Shown: one piece after another, positions 12,501-23,400 of the stretch | How positions within the stretch are numbered: the stretch's first letter is position 1 | How the letters are laid out: every line of letters begins with the position of its first letter | Source of the DNA: Ectocarpus siliculosus | Lineage: Eukaryota; Sar; Phaeophyceae; Ectocarpales; Ectocarpaceae | Assembly (NCBI GenBank): GCA_000310025.1 | Contig: FN648151.1 | Location: 265,621-329,620 of the forward strand | Reading direction: 5' to 3' | DNA length: 64,000 nt | Notes under the pieces: model-generated | The model's input: only the letters and a program-made list of their open reading frames with translations | What the model was told of the DNA's origin: nothing | The model's database searches: none | Program-made: the position numbers and the translations under genes

Positions 12501-14619
12501 GGCACAGGTCAACCACCCAAAAATGGTATGCAGAATAAATGGGAAGAGTTTCAATAGACCGACGCGATAAAAATCCGTCCGCTTGGTATGGGGACGACAA
12601 CCATCACCTCGATCATGTGCTTGCGGGGAGCAGCGCTCCCCATCCCCGCCGCCTCAACGAGCCCGTTGTAGGTCCGGACATCGGGAGAAAGCCCCTCGGA
12701 CACCATTCTCTTGAGCAGCTTTCGCGCACGCCTCCACTGCTTCTGGATGGCCATCCCCCTCATGGCGTTGTTGTACGAAGTCGTGTCCGGCTCTATGCCT
12801 TCCTCGCGTGCTTGCGTCATCAACTGCGTGACGTTCGTTGTAGCGTTACGCAGAACATATACAGTCGATGGGCAGCGGAGGGTGCGGCAAGGGCGAGCAA
12901 CAACAACCGTGTAAGGGGTTCTCTACGGCTTCAAATACAAGGCGTTTCGGTGTTCGCGCTTAACTTTGGTGTCGAAAGTATTGACACCTCGCACCGTGCA
13001 CGGAAGTCTGGGTTGCACGCAATGAGCCTGGATACCGTAGAAGATCATGCCGTGGCATCAAAGAAGTGCCACTTTCGCGCAACTCGAAAGCAGTGTTACT
13101 TCAACGAACCAGTAGCAGCACGTGGCATTGAAGCATTGCTGCTTCTAGCTCTTGCACGGCAGTTCGCGGCCGTGCACATCAAACTCAGAGGACACCAGCA
13201 GTAGCAGCAGCAGCGGCAGCTACGTTGCCACAATAGAGGAGCCGCTCACGAGATACCGAGAGAGACACGGCCGACAAACCCACATGACGCCCGACCCCAA
13301 AACATCGTTTCAACCGACTTTCAAATAGACGCCCAGGCCAACAAAACATATGGTACATTTTAGCAGAAGTACATACCTAGCTCCGACCAAAAAGTCATCG
13401 CCCTTACGGACAATATGCGTACCACCACCCGCCCACCCACCTCCATCACCAATCGCCACTGGCCTGCCTCGGAGCACACCCACATGGCCGCGTTGTAGGA
13501 CCCCAGGTCGGGGCGAACACCGGGGTCCTCCTCGCGCCTCAGCATGTTCAGCACCCGGAGGGCGTCCTCGTACTTCCTGGGCGTGCCGGAGTAGGCCGCT
13601 ATCGCCGCGTTGTAGACGCCCGTGCTCAGCGGTATCCCGGCCTGCTTGGCCTTCATGACCAGGGGCAGGACCGCCCAGCCCACCCGTCCCTCCCGTATGT
13701 TCCTGAACCGCGTCTTCATGTCCCTCTGGTTGCCGATGGTTACCCACGACCGGGCCGGGTCGTCTCCGATAGGGCCTCCCGAACGGAGCTCCAGCGAACG
13801 CGCCTCGGCCTCGGCCAGATCGCGAGCCTTAGCGCTTGCCTGTACACGGTCTAGCATGTTGGAGAGGGACTCCAGGTCGTCGGTCTCCTGCAACGCGGCG
13901 TCCCCGGACCCCGCTGCACAAAACTTCCCGCTGGGCAACCGACGCGGTTGTTTCGGTGATTTGGGAGGGATGGTCTTGGGTCCGGTGGTGGTTGGTGTTT
14001 TGGAGTTGCGCCCTCGAGAGGTGTCTTCTTGGCCTCGAAGGTCGGCGAACAGACTGTCCAGCTTGATGCTGGAACGCACCTGTGGCGTGGTCCCTGCGCG
14101 GAGCTCGCCCTGCAACTGGCTCACGACGTCCTGCAGCCTTGAGCTGACTGTCGAAGAGTCCTCCTCCTCCTCCTCCCACTGCCCCGCCGGCGCTTCCTCC
14201 TTCTCGCCCAGTAGGCTTGTCTGCTTATCCCGCAGTTGCTGCCGCCATTTTGTATGACGACGATTTCCAGAACTGCTGCGACTGCTGCTGTCCGTGCTTG
14301 CGACCTGTTTTCCGCTTCCATGCCCCACAGCGTACAGCGCAGAAACACCCTGTGCCCATAGTCTCACCGTGGTAGATCTTCTTCTCCCAGCACAGCAGCA
14401 ACCGTAGCTGTGCAGCAGCCGTCCTGTACCTCCAGCTGCAACCGGTATCGCTGCTGACGCTGCATGCGTGGCGCCGAATATCATTGACGTGCCTGATTGG
14501 CCTGTCGCCGCTGCCGCCGTCGTCTGGGCGTGAGGCTGAGCGACGCTCGAGAGCGTCGACACAGGAGTAGCTATCCTGGACACGGAAAGCGCCAAGGCTG
14601 CTCCGTGTGCCAGCCGCAT
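6549..14619 (-). CDS. pentatricopeptide repeat (PPR) protein
   Basis: Ten exons join in phase into about 1160 residues: complement 14619-13441, 12823-12608, 12114-12005, 11703-11570, 10995-10870, 10611-10523, 9852-9763, 9178-8849, 8398-8174 and 7532-6549. The first 330 residues are low complexity and include an acidic stretch; the extreme N-terminus is hydrophobic and Arg-containing, so it may be organelle targeting. Tandem 35-residue helical-hairpin repeats follow, the clearest around GIEPDTTSYNNAMRG, GLSPDVRTYNGLVEAAG and GVEPNSYTFTTLLNCLA. More divergent units run to about residue 830 (QFEVAMRLVQQMR, WERAIEAYQEG). The last exon is long, Gly/Arg-rich and less ordered. PPR proteins bind single-stranded RNA, mostly in mitochondria or plastids; the target here is unknown. 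Exon 4 uses an acceptor inside ATGGCCAG because the nearer one leads to a stop, and the last acceptor is likewise a phase-based choice. Other exons are firmer. Confidence 0.75.
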
Positions 14620-14794
14620 GACATGGGAAACGTACGTGCGTTGTGTGTTCTATGTTCACGTCGGGGGTAGCATGAAGGGGGCCGGCTAACCAAACTGCAG
14701 CAAAAACGAGGAGGGTGCGGGTTAACAGCCGTGCGGCCCCCGGAACGGCGCCAGTCTCGTCCCGTCCCAGCAGACGCATGCATCATTTGCGGAA
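14620..14794. promoter_or_regulatory. putative bidirectional promoter between PPR and GIDE genes
   Basis: Only 175 bp separate the two divergent start codons (minus-strand ATG ending at 14619, plus-strand ATG at 14795). Both 5' UTRs and any shared promoter must fit here, unless upstream noncoding exons overlap the neighbour gene. No TATA box is obvious. An out-of-frame ATG at 14778 precedes the chosen plus-strand start and could act as a small upstream ORF. Confidence 0.5.
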
Positions 14795-17700
14795 ATGCGA
14801 GGACCCAGCAACAAGTCGGTCGCCGTTCTAGCGGTGACGGCCTCGACAGGGTCGCTTTCCCTGGGCTACTTTCTCGTACGCAGGTGTGTGATACTGACAT
14901 GGTGGTTCATTTACCCGTAACTTTTTGTGCAGCAGAAGTTGCGCCGCATGCGGCGAGACTTCACAACATTCAACCATGCAACTCACCGTCATTGTCTGAC
15001 AGGTCCCTCTACCTGCAAGCGACGTACTGCTTCTAAGGGCTCTGCAATGCCCCCTGGTTTCATTTCGACAGGTCTCTCTACCTGCAAGCGACGTACTGCT
15101 TCTAAGGGCTCTGCTATGCCCCCTGGTTTCATTTCGACTTTCGTACGGTGGAATCATTATCGGTGTAACGTATTGTTCGAATCCCAGGCCATGAGCCATG
15201 TGCTGAAAACCAGGCTGGTCCGCTGGTACGAAAACACCCCCCCCCCTTATGGTTGACAAATGTAAAAACCTCATTCAACACATCTCTTTGTGGTATTCTC
15301 TCGAATGGGTAAATAGGCTTTCTTTGATTGTATGTATATTTCCTAAAAGCAAATCGTCGGATCTGCAATAGTGCTTGTCAGCAAGTCGCACTGGTCGCCC
15401 TGTGCAAAAAGAGCACTGCTGGTGTGCGGTATGTTGTTATGTTCACCTGGTCCTCTCCCATCTCGTCTGATCGCTGTGGCCTTACCGGAGGCAAATACGT
15501 TTTAGCCTACGTTGAGAGTAGGAGTTCCCGGAGTGATTGCGTGTGGTGCCAAAGTCGCACCCCTTCGTACTTCGTTGTATGGTACGAATTGCAGTTTTTT
15601 GCTTGTCTTTTGTGTCGTCAACGAAACGTTACACCAGCAGCAGCAGTAGTACTCGCGCAAGAAGAACCCCCCACCCCCACCCCGATCCTCTGTCCGCCGC
15701 GGCATTGTTTCCTCTCCCAAAACGCTTTGCACACAAAAGATTTCGGCGCAGGCTCAACCAGAGCAAGGCGCTCCGCGCGGGGCGTGTCTCTCGCCCCGAT
15801 GCGGCCAGCCTCGCCGTGGGCGACTACGTCCGAGTGAGGGGCACCGTGTCGGCTGGAGCACGCACCCTGCAGAGCCCGATGAAGCGCGTCGCCTGCGTCT
15901 CCTACCGCGTGAACGTGGTCAGGGTGGTGGACTCGCGGACAGCCAAGAAGAAGGTGTGACACACAGGGCCTTCTAGCCTGACGAACTTGTTGCCGGACGG
16001 CCTTGCCGCTGAACGGCCTTGTAGACGGGCGGGGGAGGGCACTGCAAGATGGCGGCCCGTGTTTGTCTCTGTGTTTGGGCTTTTCTTTCAGTCCTGACGC
16101 ATCTTCGCACTTTCGGAACCGGTTCCGTGGAAACCGAGGCATCCACTAGAACGGAGCTCTGTTGTACGTACCTCAACCTCGACGGCCTGCAGCGTGTGCA
16201 TCCTGTGAATGTAGTTCTTTGTTGCGTCGTGTACTAGCTGCTCGTTCTTGCTCACCACCGGTATGCAACCCCGACCTTGCGACCTTGCCTCCCCGTGTAC
16301 CTCATATTCCTCAAGCCCGCACATGTAGTGGCACCAGGGCGCGGAAAACACAACGCAGTATTCACACCGCCCGCACACCAATCAAGGACCCGCGTTTTGA
16401 ACCCAATATTCCTCCCCTAGCATGTGAAGAGTGTTACTAACAGCTCGACAGCACGAAGGTAGGCGTTTGATCCGTACCAGGAAGTGCCGTAGTATGCCGA
16501 CCCCGTGTACACGTCGTCTACCCAACCACACTGTTGTCGCACGCTGTGCTTGTGTTGCGTTCGTTCGGGGCCGTTCCTGGCGAAGGCCTCGGTGGGGGGC
16601 ATCTGGGGGGTGCTGGGAGGGATAGCCTCCGTCGTTCCTTGGCTGTGCTCCTTCGCGGCAACCGCCCAGGTGAGATGCTAGGCATTGGACCGCACTGTTT
16701 GGGTGTGCGTGACGGGCCATGTTTTGATTGCGACCGAAGGCAATCTTCGCCTGCGCTTTGTGAGGGACTATGACCGAATTGGGGTGGTTTTGGGGACTTG
16801 TTGTTGGTGCGATCGTGCCCAAGCCACGCATAAATAGTGTCGTAACGTGTTTTACACAGAATTGGGATATAGCTTTTGAAGGTTGCATGTCCTTGTTCGG
16901 GCCCAAACCACCGTAGCAATGGTGTCGTAAGGTGCTATTAACATGGTAATGAGAATGGCAGCTAGCAGGGACGACGGTGTCAACAAAGGATGGGTCCGTT
17001 CACTCTTTTATAGCACGTACTAGCTTGGATAAAACTATCCGACATCAAAAGACCTGAACCACGTGATTCGTCTTCGTCTTGTCTGTACCGCTCTGTTCCG
17101 TGCGTGTTTGTCGCGCTCCAGGTCGACACCGAGAAGTGGGACACGGTATACCAGGCTATCAGCAGCAGGGGGGAGACGGTTCAAATTTTCCTGGACGACC
17201 ACGACTCTATTGCAGACCTGGAGGCGGTGGCGCAAGCGGGGACGGGGAAGAGGCGTCCCCGGGTTCGGGTCGACCTCGCCGGAGCTGAGTTTTTTTCGAT
17301 GGAGCAAGTGGCGTCGGAGTTCGAGGCGGAAAAGGCCACCGGAAAGGTTTCTTCGAGAACCCAGCTGGGGTACCGCACCACTGAGGAGGTGGGCGTGTTG
17401 TTGTGTTCGCCTTCTCTCTGCTTGTGATTGTTTTTTTGTTCGACACTGGACACTCCAAGCTATTGTCATGCTTCAACATTGGTCATGCACTACTGTATGA
17501 CTTGTGTCCCTTAAGTTACGCACATGTTACGTCTTTGGTCGGAGGGACGGGTGAAGTGGAAGGCAGTCGGGCGCCTTTTGGTGCACGTAGCGGTGAAGAG
17601 ATATGAGAGTGATTACGCCTCGAAACTTACGCCGTAACACCTGGCGTGTTCGTAGCAGTTGTTACGTCAAGCGGTAATTTTTACGAGTCTTCTACCAGTC

Positions 17701-18693
17701 AACACACGAAACAAATACCACATTTCCCCAGTTTTTCTCTCTTTTTTGTTCTCTTTTTGTTTGTCGTCTTGCTTGCTGGATAGAACAAGACCTCTCGGTC
17801 GTCGCACTCCCTCGCTCCAACAATACTCTGTCGACCAGTGTGTTGTTGGCACATATCTCGCTTCTAGCCCGCCACAGCAACACACGGGCCCTCCCCCCCC
17901 CCAATACAGGTGCTGGCGGTCGGGTCGCGACTAATTGTGCTCGGCGAAGTGGGCGAAGACCCCGAGGGCGCCGAAGGCGACGTCGTGCTACGGAAGGCTG
18001 CCCCCTCCAGCATCCTGGACCTGAAGACCACCTCCATCTCCAGGCCGTTCGTGGCTTCCATCAAGTCTGAGCAGGGTCTGCTGCAGGTGTGCGCTAAGTC
18101 CCTTTTCTTGTTGTCATAAGCATTGTGTAGCGCCAATCAAGTGTTTCAAGGAATTGCTGTCTAAAAGAGCTATGCAGTCTTGGAGCCAACGGTCCAATCT
18201 TCCAGCAAGAAGATCCTATTCTTCCCGGGAGTACTATCGAAATCGTTTTCGCTACCTTGACTTGGCCTTCTTTTGGTGGCTTCTTTGTTGTTGCGCTTCT
18301 CGATGAAAACGGGATGGGAGCACCTCATGTCTTGGGACGCGTTTCGTTCGCCACAAGTCACGTCCCATGTTGCGTCGGCGTTCCGGTTCGCTGCAGCCAC
18401 AGCCCGTCGTGCGAGCCGTTGTCCCGCATTCCTGCCGACGTTGCTCCCACGGCGTCACGTATGCTTGACGTAAATTGATATTTCGGCACCGGCAGGAGAT
18501 CGAACGGTCGGGACGCATATACTTCTGGCTGGCGCTACCCTCCGTCGCCGTGGGGCTCGCTTTTGCCTACGTGGGGGTGCTGCGCGTGCTCGCCACAATC
18601 GAAGACCGCTCTGTGGAGCGCCCGGCTTTGACGGGGAGCGGTCACAGTGCCCCGCCCGCTTCGAAGGGGCTGCTAGGGTGGAGAAGGGGTTGA
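14795..18693 (+). CDS. GIDE-domain double-pass membrane protein, MUL1/SP1-related, no RING finger
   Basis: Five exons join in phase into 314 residues: 14795-14883, 15740-15953, 17122-17388, 17910-18086 and 18496-18693. Residues 8-28 form a first hydrophobic segment. A GIDE-type (BAM) domain fills the middle: VGDYVRVRGTV, then LQSPMKRVACVSYRVNV, then VLAVGSRLIVLGEV, with LRKA and FVAS further on. A second membrane segment spans about 257-281 (IYFWLALPSVAVGLAF). This order (TM, intermembrane-space GIDE domain, TM) is that of the organelle outer-membrane E3 ligases MUL1/MAPL and plant SP1. Those end in a cytosolic C3HC4 RING; here only about 33 residues follow TM2 and they contain no cysteine. 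No RING-like exon was seen before the ZIP gene. It could be a RING-less paralogue or a misread 3' end. Ligase activity should not be assumed. Confidence 0.75.
14998..15138. repeat. 69-bp tandem duplication in GIDE intron 1
   Basis: Two copies start at 14998 and 15067, each beginning GACAGGTC and ending CATTTC. They differ at only a couple of positions, so the duplication is recent. It lies wholly in intron 1 and does not alter coding sequence. Confidence 0.9.
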
Positions 18694-20423
18694 GAGTAGG
18701 CCTTGCCGTGACGTTTTCGTTATCGGTGCACGGGTGGCCGGGATCATGACGTTTGACAGGGCGGGTCGTAGGTGTCGTTCAGGAGACTGAACATTTCGTC
18801 TTTTTTCGCCGTGCGGGCACGAGATTGGTCACCGGTTGAAGCTGCCTCTGTTGTCGTACGCGTTTCAATTAATGGCTGTGACCTTGGCGTCGATGGTTGG
18901 TTGTCCTCGCCTAGTTGCAACCCTCGCTCGATGTTCTTCGCACTGCTGTTAGGGCTGCAAGACCGGGGATCTTCCCAGCGTGTTTCCAATCTGTCCGGTG
19001 TCCGATGTCTACTAGCCGTCTCTATGGGTGATGTTTAGGGCGCGACGTGAGGGCGATGAAGCCGACATGGAACGGCACGTTGGTTATGGTCGCAGGATCA
19101 TGCGGCGTCGAAGATGTGTTGAGAGTCTTGCGGCCTTGCTGTCGACGCTAACCCCGTCGACCCTCCACCCCCTAGGATGTAGTTGCCAATGTCGTCTTCG
19201 TGCCAACGACGTATGGGGTGGAGTCAGCCATATATCCTTGCAGGCCGGAGAGAGAGACAGAGATCAGAGAGAATGAGACAGAGAGAATATTCAACGGCGT
19301 TGGTTCGGCCCTCGCCTCGCGCGGCAGAGCAAAGACAACGAACGAACCAAAATGATGTCGGAAAGCGGTGGATATCCAGTCGTTGTTCACGGGCTGCTGT
19401 GTACTGTTCAGTTTGTGTTGAGGAAAGACCGAGGGGGGAAGCGGGAGAGGGCGATAGAGTAAGCGGATGGACGGTAATTCACGGCTGTGCGGGGATTCGT
19501 CTCGACATGCCAGGTGTAAATCTAAAGAAATGCACGTCGGCGTTCTCATTCTCTTGCACAGTCCCGCGGACAATGTCGTTGCTTTTCGTCGCCCGCTCAC
19601 ACAATACACTTCTTTTACATTTCTTGCAATGAGACGGTTTAGATGGGACGATGAAGAAACTTCGCTGCTTCGAGGAAGCCGCTACGACCAAAACCTCTGT
19701 TTTTTGTACAACCTTCGTCGCATGCCTACGTTCCTCGGAAACCAGCACCAGATAGTTTTTTAGAAAGTAAACATAACCTCACAGAAAGACTACCCGTTTG
19801 AGATATAACCTCAGTCGAAAGGGATGTGTTGAAGTCTTTTTAAGTAAGTGGATTGATAGTGTTTGCGTCGGTTGCATAATTTCCGATACAGCAGTACCAC
19901 ACACATGTACTCCACGTATAGCATTGCGTAGATAAGTATGCACCACACCGATTTTCAAAGCTCGTTTACTCCCATGATGAAGAGGGATGCAAAACAGGTT
20001 CCCAACACGATTCCAAAGTTCCAACGCCACCATTTTTGACACCTCACTTGCTGTCGTCCGTCATGTACAACAGCAGACCAGCAGGACCCAAGGTACAGGA
20101 GTGGTCAGGTTTCGAAAATGGGGTTTCCTGGTTTCAGGGGGGGGGTGGTATCTTACAGCAGTATATCTTAGTAAAACTCTTATCCGACGGCGGATGTCTC
20201 TTCCTACGGTATACGCATATTACTATACCCCGATGCCCGGAAGAGGGAAGAGGCTGCTGTGCCACAAGGACGACAAGGCGAACCGAGAAACCTGGGAGAG
20301 CTTTCCGACGGACAAGTCAAGAGCTCTCGTCCGCCTGTCCGCCTGTCCGCCTGTCTCTCGCTCTCTCCTCTGTCTTCCTCCCCAAGCACAACCCGCCACG
20401 AAGCCGGGTGTACGCATCGCAAG
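18694..20423. other. intergenic region between GIDE and ZIP genes
   Basis: No supported coding exon. It should hold the 3' UTR of the GIDE gene and the promoter of the ZIP gene. A run of short GAGACAGAGA purine repeats occurs near 19250-19285. TACAGCAGT occurs at 19887 and 20154; the latter ends a GGTGGTATCTT stretch resembling the ends of the inverted-repeat elements at 22 and 51 kb, so a decayed copy may lie at about 20080-20165. Confidence 0.4.
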
Positions 20424-23400
20424 ATGAGGTGGTTGAGCGCCGCCGCCGCCCTCTTGGCATGCGTTGCAGCCGAAGCGACAAGCCACTCAAGTCACGACCA
20501 CGACGAGTCAAGCCACGCGGAGGAGGGGTACTTCGAGGTGTCCGCGGTGTACGATGTGGAGGCGGGCACCAACTCCTTCATTGCCATCCCCGCGGAGGGA
20601 AGCTTCGGGCAAGATACTTTGGCGTTTATGGTTGTACTGGCAGCTTCGGCCGATACGGAGGGGCTGGAGGGAGCCGAGGAGGACGCTGAGGCTGGTACGC
20701 GCACGACTCTTTTGAGTGCCAGAGAAATCCACGTACTCTGTAGGCACAAATAGCAGCCTATGCAAGAACGATACCCGTTCGAGGGAACCCGGGTCGAAGG
20801 GATGGTCCTTTGGTTGAACTACAGATATCTATCTACATGAAACACTTGTTCGCATATCCCAACAGGCACGGATGTGCGCACACTTGGGGTGCGTCTGGGG
20901 ACTCGAGGTTGTCTGTGCAAGCAAATAAAAATGCCCTCTTCTCATTGTTGTTGTATGTTTGCGCCCTGCCTTCTTGTACCACAAACCTGTCGATCTCCGG
21001 CACCACCAAAACTGCTGTGTACGTTTCTATGCAACCTTCTTTGTGTTTCTATCGGGGCTGCTGATGTGCTGGCTGGTTTGAAAACACCCAAGTTTGCTTC
21101 CTGGGAGACCGCGGGCCTTGAAGCCTCCCGTCGCCACCCTAATATATTCAAAGCGACCTCAAGTGACCTGTATATGGTGATATTCCAGAGCATACTGCTG
21201 TTGCATAGTTGCCTGCTCTTTTTCACACGAGCTCGTTAGCTGGATCTCGCTCCGAAAACTGGTTACACGAAATTAAGGAAAAATAAAGACATAATTGAGT
21301 GCGTTTCCTTCGTTGCAGGGCTGTCATGGAACCTGCCGTGAAGCTTAAACGGTTCAGCGTAGGTGCTATCCACGGCCTGTGGGGGAAAACAACAAATAAA
21401 TACAGTCTTTCTGTGTGTGTATTTATTCTTCGTATGTATTATTCCTTAATGATATCGCCCATCTCCACCACCACCTGCATGTTGCCCTAAATGACTCGAA
21501 CCGACGCTCATGTGTCAGGATTGTGTATTTGATGCACACACAGATACAATAGCAGTGTGCAGCAGCTGAGGGTAACAGGGGATGATCCCTCCGCAGCCCG
21601 AAACACGCCTCATGGGAACCGAACACTGCCTTCTTGTGTCCACTCACGTATGCATGTCTGCATGCAACAACAAACGCGACATGTAGTGAATACATTCTAC
21701 AACCTACAACGGATCCAATATCAAAATGCATAGGGCCGCTTTGCACAACACTGCCGTGCTCCTTTGAAAGTTATTTCCTCAACGTTTGGCAGTGAATCGT
21801 AAGTCCTGGTTCCCGATTATCGTAGTCGCCCCCTGTAAGTACATTGCACAGAAGTATGGTACAAGTACAACATTATTGTCCGTAAACGAGAGAAGGCAGT
21901 GTTCGGATTCCATTTCATGTGGTTGGGGCTGCGCGGAGAAATTGTTGAACTTGTCCCTACCCCCAGCTGCTGCACGCTGCTGTGTGTGTAAGGCCTATCT
22001 ACCCCACCGGTGTAGTGGAAGAAATTTCCCCACCGTTGGGGTATGTAGCGGTGCGTTTCGCCTGTGTACAGTGTAAAGCGATTTAGTATGTACGTTGCGC
22101 AAGATATCACACCCCCTGGACCGGTTTTCAAACCCGATTACTCGGCAGGAAAAACGTGACGGTGCCAGAAAAGGCGGCGTTGGAAGCGTCTTGTCGAGAG
22201 TCGAGAGCGTTTCGAAAATTCATCGTTTGACTTTGGAATCCTCTTCGTCGTGGTACAACCAACAGAGGTGTGAACTTCTGTCTGGCAGGTGTGGTATCTT
22301 ATGCAACCTACAGCAGTGAAAGGAAAGGGAATGCTGAATCCTTCCCGCGTTAACCCTTACGTGACTGGGTGTATTTGAATTTTTATTTTTTTCTCCTCAA
22401 ATGGCTCTCTGTGGTCCAAGATCTTACTGCATGTACACACACGAATCACGACGGCGAGGATGGTGCAGCAGTGAATCCATGTGTAGGGCTCACAGAGATG
22501 GGGACGCGGACATTTGTAAGGGTGATGAACAGGAGCAGTATGCATACCACTACTGTGCTGCAGTACTACAGCAGTCGTATGAGGCGAGAGAGACTGGTGC
22601 AGCAGTTGTCTACGTAGTCTGAGAACATGTGCGGGCATGCTGTCTCCGACAGCAACCATCCGCACAGAGGATGTACCTGTGCATGCAATACCTTCTGGCA
22701 CATCTTCTCTGCCTCATCTGGACAGAGCATACGGCAAGCGCACATGCTAGCGGCGCTAGATGCGAAGGCGCTGACGGGAAAGCACCTCACAGAAGGGCCA
22801 GATCGACGAAAAATGACGGCCTCATCAGGGAATCGAGACCATCACCCACTATAGCACAAAAAAGAAAATCGTGATAAAATTTGCAATTCTGTGCTACAAG
22901 TAGAGAACTGTGATCGGAGGTGTGATCGGAGGTGTAGTCGTGAATACCCTCGCCTTCGATCGAAAATTTGCACCTAGCAGACGAACCACCCCTCGCTCCC
23001 AATACTGGGAACCACACGCACCGCAATCACAACATCAAGCACCGAGGCAGTACGTTAGCATCGGCTCCGGTGTGCGTTTTCTTTGCTCTCCCCCGCGGGC
23101 GCGGCACCGGGTTGATCACATGTTCAGGGTTCTGTATGTACCCTCCCCCCGTGGTATTTTGCGTTTGGATTCAGCATTACCGGTAGGCAATAGATTGGAT
23201 CTGGAAAGGATATCTGCCCCGCATCAGAGAGATTCGGCATGGTGAATAGTAATGTACTTTGTGTCCTGTGGGCATTTGCTAATAAGCGTGCTTTTGGGGT
23301 GGACTGCCTCTTTATCTCCCTGCTGTCCTCTATGTATGTTTGTTTCTCTTGAGTGAGACACACGGGCGATCTTTCGGCACGCAAAGTGGTCGGAGCTGGA

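Noticed and set aside
14998-15138. start of a CRISPR-like or satellite array
   Set aside because: Only two copies without unique spacers; a simple tandem duplication in an intron.
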